From Bacteroidaceae bacterium (GTDB lineage Bacteria; Bacteroidota; Bacteroidia; Bacteroidales; Bacteroidaceae), in contig JAFTVE010000047.1 in assembly GCA_017465905.1 (NCBI GenBank), forward strand, positions 97,690 through 161,689: DNA of 64,000 nt. The letters run 5' to 3'. The position numbers and the translations under genes were made by a program. Numbering within the stretch: the stretch's first letter is position 1; each line of letters starts with the position of its first letter. The notes under the pieces were generated by a model that had not been told where the DNA came from, made no database searches, and saw nothing but the letters and a program-made list of their open reading frames with translations. Positions 9,701 through 18,052 of this stretch are shown here, piece after piece.

Positions 9701-10049
9701 ATTCCATACCGACATGGCCAACCGTTGGACCACTCCTGGTCAGGTAACTAATGTGCCCCGCCTCCACTACGAAGGTCCTATCGGTACCTATTCAAGCTCT
9801 ATGAGCGACCGTTGGTTGACCTCTGCCTCTTACTTCTCGCTGAAGAATGTATCGGTTGGTTACACATTGCCCAAGAATCTTACCAAGAAGGCAGGTATTG
9901 AGAAAGCACGTTTCTACCTCACTGGCGATAACATTTGGCTGAAGTCGGCTCGCAAGGGTCTTGATCCACGTCAGTATGTTGACGGTTCTACTGGCTATGG
10001 CTATTCAGCAATGAGCACATATTCAGTAGGTGCTAGCTTGGTATTCTAA
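6798..10049 (+). CDS. SusC/RagA-family TonB-dependent outer-membrane receptor
   Basis: The 1083-residue protein has a signal peptide (about 1-22, ending LVTAQ), a carboxypeptidase-regulatory-like domain (about 24-105), a plug domain (about 115-230; LVRGIGSISAGQNPLIVVDG and YGARGANGVVMVTTKSG) and a long barrel ending in SLVF. It forms the outer-membrane pore of a SusC/SusD pair, powered by TonB. The plug region GTVKKANFSGSA is close to that of the receptor at 1004-4294, so the two divergent loci are probably paralogues. It is first in an operon with SusD (28-base gap) and a third lipoprotein. Confidence 0.96.
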   Translation: MKGKLMMLLACLFMGASLVTAQTSKVTGLVISAEDGEPVIGASVAVKGVPTLGAVTDLDGKFVIENLPSSAKTLIVSYVGMTTQEVTIHPYVKVTMQSDDEVLEEVVIAVPYGTVKKANFSGSAAQVTGEKLAEMQVANISNALQGSIAGVQTTSSSGTPGSGSSILVRGIGSISAGQNPLIVVDGVPYEGSLNSIPSQDIESLTVLKDAAANSMYGARGANGVVMVTTKSGGNRRPRVNFDARYGFNTRGVKPYNSVTDAGEYYELLHESVTNQLASEMGYMAASQYAADNLISAYAKYNIFRGVANNAIINPLTGKLTAEAAAADLLWTDNWMNNMQDGVHQEYNVSVSGGNDRTSAYMSAGYLSDEGIAPGSGFDRISVRTKIDQKISDRIKTGISLSYARTNRNWFGDESNNYSNIFMSSQMIAPICPVYLYDENGNVMIDEKTGNKMYDYGTEHGRGYAAQSNPYAQAQDGINDDVTDNISARGYFNWEIVKDLTVSANMAYDVFSQNQIQFTTPIAGDAAAVNGRGYRYATHTGVFNVNELINWTPTFGLSDLNVMLGHESNEYDYSLFYGHMTNFVSPTNPEFSNAINYQDMSSYSYGKQREGYFGKVDYDFDDRYYLTASIRRDASSMFHPDARWGTFWAVGGSWRISKESFMRGASTWLQDAKVKASYGTQGNDNLLNSSGYALYKTYTDLYSIARVDGSAALSKYLRGNKDLTWEKSKNFNAGVEGRLWNRVNFDANFFVKETTDMLFYSPLPASQGSPSGIYKNEMDMKNVGFDFELSADLYRADNVLVTMAVNGLTYKNALTKLPDSKGTEGYQNGYYFRELGSPLYNWSLYEYVGVDPQTGLPQYNDYSNIYKQVQAEDPATGEPLFNEDGTPVMVDTDEIIGEKVTIVNSTEGLNDQDKRHDGKSSIADFIGGVSLSAQVYGFDVAVQTAFQLGGYVYDGTYASLMTSGANGQTFHTDMANRWTTPGQVTNVPRLHYEGPIGTYSSSMSDRWLTSASYFSLKNVSVGYTLPKNLTKKAGIEKARFYLTGDNIWLKSARKGLDPRQYVDGSTGYGYSAMSTYSVGASLVF

Positions 10050-10077
10050 TCAATTAACGTAAAAAGATAATAAGAAT

Positions 10078-11619
10078 ATGAAATTAAATAAATATTTATC
10101 ATTAGGCCTTATCGGTATTTCGTTGGGCTTTGCCTCTTGTGCAGATGACTTCTTGACTGCCGAGGACAAGCAATACGTAGACAAGGAGGTTATTACCGAA
10201 CTTTTGGAGAATGATCCTACATTCATTGACAGTTACGTAAGCGGTATCTGGTCATGGATGTCAACATATGGTACCACATCTACTTCGCACGATGACTTTT
10301 CTGTGATGTCTGTGCTTCACGGCTGCGACATGCAGACTGAGGACATGACTATGTATTACTTCTCATGGTTTGGCTACGACTATGGCTTCGAGAACCGCTC
10401 ACACGACTACCGCCGTACCAATGTGAACTGGACTACTTTCTACACCATGATTAATAAGGCAAACGAGATTATCGACTTTTTCCCCGAAGAGCCCGAAGAT
10501 CCCGCTTTGCGTGGTGCATTGGGTAATGCTTACGCTGTGCGTGCATACTCATACCTCTATCTGATTCAGTTGTTCCAAGACCCTACTGTGGGTGATGAGA
10601 ACAACCGCGTATTGGCAACAGACTCACTGGGTGTACCCATTGTGGCTTCGTCTTCTGATGGCTATACTACCGAAGAGGCTGACGAACTCCAGGGCCGCAA
10701 TACTGTAGCTAAGGTGTTTGAAGTAATCGAAAGCGACATCACTAAGGCTATCGGTCTTTTGGAAGGCTATGCACGTCCGTCAAAGAACTACATTGACAAG
10801 TCTGTAGCTCAAGGTATCGCTGCTCGCTATTACCTCTTGAAGCAGGATTGGACAAATGCTGCTGAAATGGCTAAGAATGCTCGCGCTGAGTATCCTATCA
10901 TGAGCGGTACTGCCGAGACCAACGGTATACGCGACGGTTTCATGGATGTAACCAACAGCGAGTGGATGTGGGGATTTGACCACAGCTCTGAAACTCAGAC
11001 CACTTACGCCTCATTCTTCTCACACATCTCTAACCTCGCACCCGGTTATTCAGGTATTGAATATACTGGTCGTGGTGTTGATGCACGTCTTTTCAGCAAG
11101 ATGTCTGTCAATGACTACCGCCGTGCTTATTGGTATCGTGATGGTGAAGGCAACACTCAATCCACTGCCGTAGGTGAGGCTACTGCTACAGCCCACCTGT
11201 TGCCTTGGGCAATGCTTAAGTTCGGTTGGAATGGTGATTGGACTATGGACTACCTTTACATGCGTGCAGCTGAAATGGTACTTATCGAGGCTGAAGCATA
11301 TGCTCAGCAGGGCAATACAGCTCAGGCTGCAACCGTACTTGGCGAGTTGATGGCACAGCGCGATCCCTCATGGTCTCAGGCTAATGCTACTGTTGAGGAT
11401 GTATACTTGCAGCGTCGTCTCGAACTCATCGGTGAAGGCTTCGGCTATTTCGACTTGAAGCGTCTGAACAAGGGCGTTGACCGCAACTACGAGGGTAGCA
11501 ACCACATGGCAGGTTATAAGTTCGTAGTTCCCCAAGACAGCGTTTGCTGGACCTACCAGATTCCGCAGAGAGAAATGCAGGAGAACTCACACATCGCTGC
11601 AGATCAGCAAAATCCGTAA
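10078..11619 (+). CDS. SusD/RagB-family outer-membrane lipoprotein
   Basis: The 513-residue protein has a lipoprotein signal ending GFASC (Cys21), then the SusD motif FLTAEDKQYVDKE close to the N-terminus and helical repeat segments such as GALGNAYAVRAYSYLYLIQL. The C-terminal QRRLELIGEGFGYFDLKRL is typical of SusD/RagB proteins. It should sit on the SusC barrel at 6798-10049 and capture substrate. It starts 28 bases after that gene and is followed after 27 bases by a small lipoprotein gene, giving a three-gene uptake operon. The substrate is unknown, and no glycoside hydrolase or peptidase is attached to the operon. Confidence 0.95.
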   Translation: MKLNKYLSLGLIGISLGFASCADDFLTAEDKQYVDKEVITELLENDPTFIDSYVSGIWSWMSTYGTTSTSHDDFSVMSVLHGCDMQTEDMTMYYFSWFGYDYGFENRSHDYRRTNVNWTTFYTMINKANEIIDFFPEEPEDPALRGALGNAYAVRAYSYLYLIQLFQDPTVGDENNRVLATDSLGVPIVASSSDGYTTEEADELQGRNTVAKVFEVIESDITKAIGLLEGYARPSKNYIDKSVAQGIAARYYLLKQDWTNAAEMAKNARAEYPIMSGTAETNGIRDGFMDVTNSEWMWGFDHSSETQTTYASFFSHISNLAPGYSGIEYTGRGVDARLFSKMSVNDYRRAYWYRDGEGNTQSTAVGEATATAHLLPWAMLKFGWNGDWTMDYLYMRAAEMVLIEAEAYAQQGNTAQAATVLGELMAQRDPSWSQANATVEDVYLQRRLELIGEGFGYFDLKRLNKGVDRNYEGSNHMAGYKFVVPQDSVCWTYQIPQREMQENSHIAADQQNP

Positions 11620-11646
11620 TCATTAATTACTCAATAAAAGAAGAAT

Positions 11647-12486
11647 ATGAAAAAGTTAAATATCAAATTCTTATCACTTCTCACTCTCACAGCAGGCCTT
11701 CTGGCCAGCTGTGCTGATGAGGTGGTTGTAAAGGATGAGGCAGATAAGAATATCTTCCCCACATCTACTGTTTCTGTTTCTGACATGAAACTGGTAGAGA
11801 ATGGAAACAAAAGTATTGTAGTTTCTGCTGTTGTCGCCAACAGTGACACACTTAATGTGATGGAGTATGGTTTCGTTTACTCAACTAACGAAGATATGTC
11901 GGACCCTGCTGCAGTGAAGGTTGCAGTTAAGGAGGATGGCGTGATGAGCGCAAAGATTTCTATTGCTCCCAGCACTACCTATTATATAGCAGCTTATGCA
12001 TATGTTCGTGGTGCTGCAGTGCAAAGTGATGCTATTGCTGTAACTACAAACGATCCCGATCCTATCACTGTAGCTTCACTGAATGGCTCAACATATTATG
12101 CTACTGGTGTAGCTGATGCATGGGGAGATTCTTGGAACATTGAGACAACATTGGTTGCAGGTGAAGGTGACTCTATTTTCGTATGCAACCTTGATCCCTA
12201 TTTTGCAACCAATGGATTCGTGGCAGCAAATGGTTACAATGTCCTTGGCGGTGTTCTGGCAGTTTCAGAAGATGGTTCTTCTGCGACTATTACATGCTCT
12301 CCTGGACAGGCTGTTGGCTATCAGGATGTCGTGTTCTATGGTTACGATATGGAAACAGGAAACATCCTTGACATCGTTATTGAGATCTATAACTATGGTC
12401 AGTCTGCAGCGCTTAAGAACTGGACTGGTACATACTCTGGTGGATGGTGGTCAATGATAAGTCCTTGTGCATTGACACTTAAGTAA
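11647..12486 (+). CDS. SusE-position surface lipoprotein with a fibronectin-like domain
   Basis: The 279-residue product starts with a lipoprotein signal, ending LLASC. Residues about 45-135 resemble an Ig/FN3-like domain (VMEYGFVYSTNEDMSDPA and TTYYIAAYAYVRG). The C-terminal half (about 145-279) is a beta-rich domain I do not recognise, ending in a Gly/Trp-rich stretch. Proteins in this third operon position (SusE/SusF-like) usually are surface lipoproteins that help bind the substrate. That role is inferred from position, not from sequence similarity. A strong terminator follows. Confidence 0.75.
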   Translation: MKKLNIKFLSLLTLTAGLLASCADEVVVKDEADKNIFPTSTVSVSDMKLVENGNKSIVVSAVVANSDTLNVMEYGFVYSTNEDMSDPAAVKVAVKEDGVMSAKISIAPSTTYYIAAYAYVRGAAVQSDAIAVTTNDPDPITVASLNGSTYYATGVADAWGDSWNIETTLVAGEGDSIFVCNLDPYFATNGFVAANGYNVLGGVLAVSEDGSSATITCSPGQAVGYQDVVFYGYDMETGNILDIVIEIYNYGQSAALKNWTGTYSGGWWSMISPCALTLK

Positions 12487-12509
12487 TTTATCATTACACC
12501 TATTATATA

Positions 12510-12539
12510 TTCAGGGCACCGACGCGTCGGTGCCCTGAA
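12510..12539 (+). terminator. 30-bp perfect palindrome terminating the SusC/SusD/lipoprotein operon
   Basis: TTCAGGGCACCGACG and its exact reverse complement CGTCGGTGCCCTGAA abut each other 23 bases after the stop codon. The following TTGTTTATT is only moderately T-rich. The gene to the right reads leftward, so the palindrome may work for both strands. Confidence 0.8.
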
Positions 12540-12573
12540 TTGTTTATTAAGCTTACGAATTCATAATCAGTTC

Positions 12574-12760
12574 CTAATATACCGTAGCCAGCCACTCGCT
12601 GAAGAAGTAGTCGTAGATGCGGTAGGCATCATCCTCTTGAGTTATCAAGTCGCTCTTCAACAAGCCCTTGATGGCCGACTGCACGGAGATGCCGAAGGCT
12701 GGGAGCTTTTCTTGATGAAGGCAGATGAAGTGATATGCCGTGCTATACGTCCCTTGGCCT
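12574..12760 (-). pseudogene. C-terminal remnant of an AAA-type ATP-binding protein
   Basis: On the minus strand a frame ending at the TAG on 12574-12576 encodes about 60 residues including QSAIKGLLKSDLITQEDD, then AYRIYDYFFSEWLATVY. This is the form of the winged-helix end of the archaeal-type ATPase family common in Bacteroidales (the 'YxVYDxFFxxWL' ending). The ATPase part with Walker motifs is absent and the frame runs into the end of the HAD gene, so this is a leftover. No start codon or promoter is evident. Confidence 0.55.
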
Positions 12761-13463
12761 ATAAAATCTCCTTCAACTCAAGCAATGAGGTGATGGTGAA
12801 GGTGGGCTGGGGATGCTCGGGGTTTAAGTCCTTTTTGCTGATGTTGTAGAAGACCTGGTCGATGCCGACACGCTGGGCGCCCTCGATGTCCACTTCATAG
12901 TTGTCGCCTATCATAAGTGACTCTTCTGCTGTGGATTCGGCAACTTGCAGGGCGTGGGTAAAGATGGCGGGGTTGGGCTTGTTAACTCCGATGTCTTCAG
13001 AGAGTATCATGCCGTCGAAGTAGTGGGCGATACCGGCACTCTGCATCTTGCGTGACTGCAGTTCGGTGAATCCGTTGGAGAGGATATACATTTTATATTT
13101 TGGACGCAGGTATGTCAGTATTTCCTTGGCATGTGGCATTAGGCGACTGCCTAATGGGAGGCGCTTCATGGCTTCGTCCCAGAACTGGGCTCCGATGGCT
13201 TCGGGGTCGGGGGCTCCTACGACACGTAGGGGGTGTGAGTAGCGCTCGGCATTGAGATGCTCCTTGGTAATCTTGCCTTCAGCGTACAGTGCCCATAAGC
13301 GCAGGTTGTACTCCTCGTATATTTCGTAGTAATGCTCAAAGCTGCGGAACCAACGGTCGTAGTCGAGCAGGTTGTATACGGCAATGTACGCTTCCCGGGA
13401 GTTGCCCGAGAAGTCGTACAGCGTATTGTCAAGATCGATGAATAGTGTCTTGTAGTGCTTCAC
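12759..13463 (-). CDS. HAD-superfamily hydrolase, YjjG-like nucleotidase family
   Basis: The 234-residue protein shows the four HAD motifs: DLDNTLYDF (catalytic Asp10, Asp12), the Ser in ILSNGFTELQ, Lys in GVNKPNPAIF, and GDNYEVDIEGA with the acidic pair. The helical cap between motifs I and II (about 20-100) matches the YjjG/haloacid dehalogenase subgroup, whose members dephosphorylate pyrimidine or non-canonical nucleotides. It starts 5 bases after the lipoprotein gene at 13469-14317, so the two are cotranscribed. Exact substrate is not predictable. Confidence 0.88.
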   Translation of the reverse strand: MKHYKTLFIDLDNTLYDFSGNSREAYIAVYNLLDYDRWFRSFEHYYEIYEEYNLRLWALYAEGKITKEHLNAERYSHPLRVVGAPDPEAIGAQFWDEAMKRLPLGSRLMPHAKEILTYLRPKYKMYILSNGFTELQSRKMQSAGIAHYFDGMILSEDIGVNKPNPAIFTHALQVAESTAEESLMIGDNYEVDIEGAQRVGIDQVFYNISKKDLNPEHPQPTFTITSLLELKEIL

Positions 13464-13468
13464 GAGAA

Positions 13469-14317
13469 TCAGCGTACTTGAATGACCATATAGCGCGATA
13501 CACTCCAGAAAGCCACGGGGTCAAGAATGCTGAGGGTCAGCTGCTTCTCCTCGTCTTTGGTGAACTCGTATGAGCCTGTGGGGTGGGTGGTGAGTAGCTT
13601 GGCACGCTTGGAGTAGAGTGGGAACACCTTGTCTTCACGGATGTCAATCTCGGTGAAGTAGTTCTTGTTGAACTCGGTAGAGGTCAGCACCTCTCCCTTG
13701 TTCAGGATGTTTTGTTCCTTGAGCTCTTTGGCCGTGCCGTACACATACCATGCGGCATTGAGCTGGGCGGTCTGCTGTTTTATCAGCTTTTCTTGCGATT
13801 CAGCAACTTCGTGTAGTGCATTCACGTCGCCTGTGAGCATTATAACAGCACTGTCGAGCTCTGCGATGCGGATGTTCTTCCTTGCCAACTCGTTTTGTAG
13901 CGCGGTGATGCTTGCGACCTTGTCGTTAAGCTCTTGTTGCAGGTTTGCGAGGACCTTACGCAGGTTTGCGGTCTCTGTACCGCCTGATTTCAGCTTCTTT
14001 TGTAGCTCCTCAATCTGCTTGCGATTGTCGGCCAGCTTCTGCTGTATGAAGAGGATGTCTTCTTTCATGCGCTCGGTATCGGTGATGCCTTCTCCGCCTT
14101 GGGATTGGATTGACACACGTCCTTCGGCCTCGTTGATGGCACGGAATCCTTCTTGTATGTCGGCAATGGCTTGCATGGCTTGGTCGAGAGCTGCATTCTT
14201 TTCGTTCAATGCAGCGGTGAGCGAATCGTTCTGAGCTGCAAGCTCTTTCTCACGCTTTGCATTCGTGCAACTTGCGAGAGCTGCAATGCAGAGGGTCAAA
14301 TAAAGAATCTTTTTCAT
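13469..14317 (-). CDS. Lipoprotein with a long coiled coil
   Basis: The 282-residue product has a lipoprotein signal ending AALASC (Cys17). From about residue 20 to 185 it is heptad-rich and strongly coiled coil (for example KQIEELQKKLKSGGTETANL). The C-terminal 90 residues form a compact domain (WYVYGTAKELKEQNILNKGE; NYFTEIDIREDKVFPLYSKR) seen in other Bacteroidetes envelope proteins of unknown function. Its place is probably the periplasm, anchored to a membrane. It is upstream of the HAD hydrolase gene in a two-gene unit and diverges from pta. Confidence 0.75.
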   Translation of the reverse strand: MKKILYLTLCIAALASCTNAKREKELAAQNDSLTAALNEKNAALDQAMQAIADIQEGFRAINEAEGRVSIQSQGGEGITDTERMKEDILFIQQKLADNRKQIEELQKKLKSGGTETANLRKVLANLQQELNDKVASITALQNELARKNIRIAELDSAVIMLTGDVNALHEVAESQEKLIKQQTAQLNAAWYVYGTAKELKEQNILNKGEVLTSTEFNKNYFTEIDIREDKVFPLYSKRAKLLTTHPTGSYEFTKDEEKQLTLSILDPVAFWSVSRYMVIQVR

Positions 14318-14453
14318 ACGTCTTTGCTTTAGTTGTTAGCACAGATTATCTGTACAAAATTAGATATTCTATTTTTATTCGCCAAACAAAAGGGCTGAAA
14401 ACCGTGGAATAAAGTTTTTTTAGTAAAAAGTCACATATGTAAATTAAAACTTG

Positions 14454-14461
14454 TATCTTTG
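14454..14461 (+). promoter_or_regulatory. Minus-7 box of the pta-ackA promoter
   Basis: TATCTTTG at 14454-14461 fits TAnnTTTG. No clean TTTG is at the expected distance, only a T-rich stretch near 14415-14423. The pta start lies 136 bases downstream, leaving a leader of about 130 bases with no obvious structure. Confidence 0.5.
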
Positions 14462-14596
14462 CAGCTAACCGTGGAGAAATACTGCATTCGCTGAGTAGAA
14501 ATATAACGCAAGCTTTATCTCTTCCCACTTGTTTATGACTATCTGATAAGGACATTCGAGACACAATAACTATATTATAACAAATAAAAAAGTACT

Positions 14597-15604
14597 ATGG
14601 ATTTGTTAAGCCAGATTATTGCGCGTGCCAAGAGTAACAAGCAGCGCATCGTACTCCCCGAAGGAACCGAGGAGCGTACACTGAAAGCCGCCGACCGCCT
14701 TCTTGCCGATGAGGTAGCCGACCTGATTATTATCGGTAACTCGGAAGAGATCAAGGGACTTGCAGCCCAGTGGGGACTCACCCATCTGGACAAGGCCACC
14801 ATCATCGACCCCGAGAATCATCCGAAGAAGGAGGAGTATGCCAACCTGCTCTTCGAGTTGCGTAAGAAGAAGGGCATGACACCCGAGGAGGCTCAGAAGC
14901 TGGTGACCAATCCGCTCTATCTGGGTTGCCTTATCATCAAGGCTGGCGATGCCGACGGTCAGCTCGCAGGTGCACAGAACACTACAGGTAACGTATTGCG
15001 CCCCGCATTGCAGATTATCAAGACCGCTCCGGGCATCAGCTGCGTGTCAGGTGCTTTCGTGATGATTACCCAGACTCCGCAGTATGGCGAGAATGGCGTG
15101 CTCATCATGGGCGACTGTGCCGTGACTCCCGTGCCCGATGCTGCTCAGCTCTCTCAGATTGCCGTATGCTGCGCCGACACTGCTCGCGCCGTAGCTGGCA
15201 TCGAGGATCCCCGCGTGGCTATGCTGAGCTTCTCTACCAAGGGTTCGGCCAAGCATGAGTGTGTAGACAAGGTGACTGAGGCTCTCCGCCTGGCTAAGGA
15301 GCTGGCTCCCGACCTCAAGATCGACGGTGAGCTCCAGGCCGACGCTGCTCTTGTGCCCTCTGTAGGTGCCAGCAAGGCTCCCGGCTCTGAGATTGCCGGC
15401 AAGGCCAACGTACTGGTATTCCCCACACTCGAGGTGGGCAACATTGGCTACAAGCTCGTGCAGCGCTTGGGTGGTGCCGAGGCTATCGGCCCCATCCTGC
15501 AGGGTATCGCACGCCCCGTGAACGACCTTTCACGCGGCTGCTCTATTGATGACGTATATAACATGGTAGCCATCACAGCTTGCCAGGCACAGGCGGCAAA
15601 GTAA
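14597..15604 (+). CDS. pta: Phosphate acetyltransferase
   Basis: The 335-residue protein is the short, single-domain form without the N-terminal regulatory domain found in enterobacterial Pta. Motifs include PEGTEERTLKAADRLL near the N-terminus, GAQNTTGNVLRPALQIIKT (substrate-binding region) and LVFPTLEVGNIGYKLVQRLG. The enzyme converts acetyl-CoA and phosphate to acetyl phosphate and CoA in the cytoplasm. It is 46 bases upstream of ackA, the next step of acetate fermentation, which makes the assignment firm. Confidence 0.97.
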   Translation: MDLLSQIIARAKSNKQRIVLPEGTEERTLKAADRLLADEVADLIIIGNSEEIKGLAAQWGLTHLDKATIIDPENHPKKEEYANLLFELRKKKGMTPEEAQKLVTNPLYLGCLIIKAGDADGQLAGAQNTTGNVLRPALQIIKTAPGISCVSGAFVMITQTPQYGENGVLIMGDCAVTPVPDAAQLSQIAVCCADTARAVAGIEDPRVAMLSFSTKGSAKHECVDKVTEALRLAKELAPDLKIDGELQADAALVPSVGASKAPGSEIAGKANVLVFPTLEVGNIGYKLVQRLGGAEAIGPILQGIARPVNDLSRGCSIDDVYNMVAITACQAQAAK

Positions 15605-15650
15605 TTATAATTTACAATTTGACAATTTACTATTTACGATAATAGAAGAG

Positions 15651-16844
15651 ATGAAAATCCTCGTATTAAACTGCGGTAGTTCATCCATCAAGTACAAACT
15701 CTTCGAGATGGACACCCAATCGGTACTCGCCCAGGGCGGTATCGAGAAGATCGGCCTTCCTGGCTCATTCCTTAAGTTGACCTTGCCCAATGGCGAGAAG
15801 GTAATACTCGAAAAAGACATCCAGGAGCACACCGCTGGTGTGGAGTTTATCCTGCAGACACTCACCGGTGCCGAGTATGGCGCACTGAAGTCGCTCGACG
15901 AGCTCGATGCCGTAGGTCACCGTATGGTACACGGTGGCGAGAAGTTCAGCCAGTCGGTACTCCTCAATGAGGAGGTGTTGGCTGCTTTCGAGGCTTGCAA
16001 CGACCTGGCTCCCCTGCACAATCCCGCCAACCTCAAGGGTGTGGCTGCCATCACCGCACTGCTCCCCGAGATTCCTCAGGTGGGCGTGTTCGACACCGCT
16101 TTCCATCAGACCATGCCCGACTATGCCTACATGTATGCCGTTCCCTACGAACTGTACGAGAAGTACGGCGTGCGTCGCTACGGCTTCCACGGTACCTCAC
16201 ACCGCTACGTATCGCAGCGCGTATGTGACTACCTCGGCATCAAGCCCGAAGGCACCAAGATCATCACCTGCCACATCGGCAACGGTGCGTCAATCTCGGC
16301 CGTTGTGGATGGCAAGTGTGTAGACACCAGCATGGGTCTCACCCCGCTCGAAGGTCTCATGATGGGTACCCGTAGCGGCGACATCGACGGTGGTGCCGTT
16401 ACCTTCATCATGGAGAAGGAGGGCTTGGACGCTACAGGTGTATCGAACCTGCTCAACAAGAAGTCGGGCGTTCAGGGCATCTCAGGCGTATCTTCAGACA
16501 TGCGCGAGATCTGCGCTGCTGTAGACGCAGGCCATCCTCGTGCAACACTCGCACTCAACATGTATGAGTACCGCATCCGCAAGTATATCGGCTCATACGC
16601 TGCCGCTATGGGTGGTGTCGACGTTATCCTCTTCACCGGTGGTGTAGGCGAGAACCAGGACAACACACGCGAAGCTGCATGCCGCGGCCTCGAGTTCATG
16701 GGCGTAAAGATTGACACGGAGAAGAACAAGACCGTCCGTGGCGAAGAGGCCATCATCTCTACTCCCGACTCTAAGGTTAAGGTAGTAGTCATCCCCACCG
16801 ACGAGGAGCTGATGATTGCTACTGATACGATGAACCTTCTTTAA
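15651..16844 (+). CDS. ackA: Acetate kinase
   Basis: The 397-residue protein carries the acetokinase signatures: LNCGSSSIKYKLF at the N-terminus, VGHRMVHGGEKF, FDTAFHQTMP, YGFHGTSHRYV and TCHIGNGASIS (phosphate-binding). The enzyme transfers the phosphoryl group of acetyl phosphate to ADP, giving acetate and ATP. Its length is normal for the family. It is cotranscribed with pta. The short spacer in between contains AT-rich AATTTACAATTTGACAATT repeats, and behind the gene lies an intercistronic GAATTC-type inverted repeat. Confidence 0.97.
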   Translation: MKILVLNCGSSSIKYKLFEMDTQSVLAQGGIEKIGLPGSFLKLTLPNGEKVILEKDIQEHTAGVEFILQTLTGAEYGALKSLDELDAVGHRMVHGGEKFSQSVLLNEEVLAAFEACNDLAPLHNPANLKGVAAITALLPEIPQVGVFDTAFHQTMPDYAYMYAVPYELYEKYGVRRYGFHGTSHRYVSQRVCDYLGIKPEGTKIITCHIGNGASISAVVDGKCVDTSMGLTPLEGLMMGTRSGDIDGGAVTFIMEKEGLDATGVSNLLNKKSGVQGISGVSSDMREICAAVDAGHPRATLALNMYEYRIRKYIGSYAAAMGGVDVILFTGGVGENQDNTREAACRGLEFMGVKIDTEKNKTVRGEEAIISTPDSKVKVVVIPTDEELMIATDTMNLL

Positions 16845-16847
16845 GTA

Positions 16848-16944
16848 AATTCTGAATTCTGAATTCTGAGTATCCTTCCTCGATGCTGTTTTTAGGGTCG
16901 CGGAGCTTATTTTAGAATTCATAATTCAGAATTCATAATTCTTG
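16848..16944. repeat. GAATTC-type intercistronic inverted repeat, copy 1
   Basis: The left arm is a 9-base-step repeat (AATTCTGAATTCTGAATTC, from 16849) and the right arm its approximate reverse complement (AATTCATAATTCAGAATTC, 16916-16934). About 45 bases of unique sequence lie between. It fills the gap between ackA and the BASS transporter gene, ending right at the start codon region. Related copies: 17919, 25122, 54920 and 56050. Confidence 0.75.
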
Positions 16945-16949
16945 AAACC

Positions 16950-17921
16950 ATGTACGAACAACTACTAAATCTCGACCCCATAAAAATCAATTTCAGCAAG
17001 TCCGGTATGGATATGCTGAATATCGCCTTGGCCGTCGTGATGTACGGTGTAGCCCTCGGCATCAAGCCGGGCACCTTTGCCAAGGTGTTCCGCGAGCCCA
17101 AGTCTATCCTCGTGGGGCTTATCGGTCAATGGATACTCATTCCCTCGCTCACCTTCCTCCTGATTATCATCTTCCACAAGCATATCACTCCGATGGTGGC
17201 TATGGGTATGATTCTGGTGGGCTCTTGTCCGGGAGGCAACGTGTCGAACTTCATCACCTCCATCTCAAGGGGCAACCGCGAGCTCTCGGTATCGATGTCG
17301 GCCGTGACCACTACGGCGGCCATCGTCACCACACCGGCCAACTTTGCCATTTGGGGCAGCCTCTACGTGCGCTACCTCAATCGCCACGCGGCCGATGCAC
17401 TACAGACGCTCACCATACCCATCTGGGATATCTTCGTCACGGTGTTCATCCTGCTCGGCGTGCCCTTGGCATTGGGCGTTCTCACCACACACTATGCCCC
17501 GAAGGTAGCCAAGGCGCTCAACAAGCCCTTGCAGTACCTCTCCATTGTGGTGTTCCTCGCTATGGTGCTGATCTCGTTCTGGAACAACTTCGACATCTTC
17601 GTCAAGTACCTCAAGTGGATTGTGCTTATCGTAGCCATCCACAACGGACTGATTCTCTTCATGGGCTATTGGCTCGGTGAGCTCTCGGGCCTGCCGCGCC
17701 CCGACCGCCGCGCCATCACCATCGAGATGGGCATCCAGAACTCGGGTCTCGGCCTCATCCTCCTGTTCAACCCCAACATCTTCCCGCCCGAACTGCAGAA
17801 TGGCGGTATGCTCATCATCACCGCATGGTGGGGCATCTGGCACATCATCGCAGGCCTCACCGCCGCAGGCATCTTCCGCCTCCGCGACAGGTATAAGTGG
17901 AAAGAGGGTAAAGTTGATTAA
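16950..17921 (+). CDS. Bile acid:sodium symporter (BASS/SBF) family transporter
   Basis: The 323-residue protein is strongly hydrophobic with about ten predicted membrane segments. It contains family signatures: GLIGQWILIPSLTFLL, LVGSCPGGNVSNFITSISRG (the conserved crossover region), and GIQNSGLGLILLFNPNIFPP near residue 260. Members carry organic anions such as bile acids, pantoate or pyruvate with sodium across the inner membrane. The substrate here is not predictable. It follows ackA after a hairpin-forming repeat, so it may be part of the same transcript. Confidence 0.92.
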   Translation: MYEQLLNLDPIKINFSKSGMDMLNIALAVVMYGVALGIKPGTFAKVFREPKSILVGLIGQWILIPSLTFLLIIIFHKHITPMVAMGMILVGSCPGGNVSNFITSISRGNRELSVSMSAVTTTAAIVTTPANFAIWGSLYVRYLNRHAADALQTLTIPIWDIFVTVFILLGVPLALGVLTTHYAPKVAKALNKPLQYLSIVVFLAMVLISFWNNFDIFVKYLKWIVLIVAIHNGLILFMGYWLGELSGLPRPDRRAITIEMGIQNSGLGLILLFNPNIFPPELQNGGMLIITAWWGIWHIIAGLTAAGIFRLRDRYKWKEGKVD

Positions 17922-18048
17922 TTCTGAATTCTGAATTTTGAATTGTGACACTCCTTGTGAGAGAAAACATCGTGTGCTTAATTGTGTCATGAGCGCAAAA
18001 AACATCGCGTACTTAATTCAGAATTCAGAATTCAACATTCAGAATTCT
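17919..18048. repeat. GAATTC-type intercistronic inverted repeat, copy 2
   Basis: The left arm AATTCTGAATTCTGAATTTT begins at 17920. The right arm AATTCAGAATTCAGAATTC is at 18015-18033, extended to about 18048. The 70-base middle contains a further direct repeat, AAAACATCGTGTGCTTAATT and AAAACATCGCGTACTTAATT, starting at 17964 and 17998. It ends directly at the start of the acyltransferase gene. Confidence 0.75.
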
Positions 18049-18052
18049 TATC

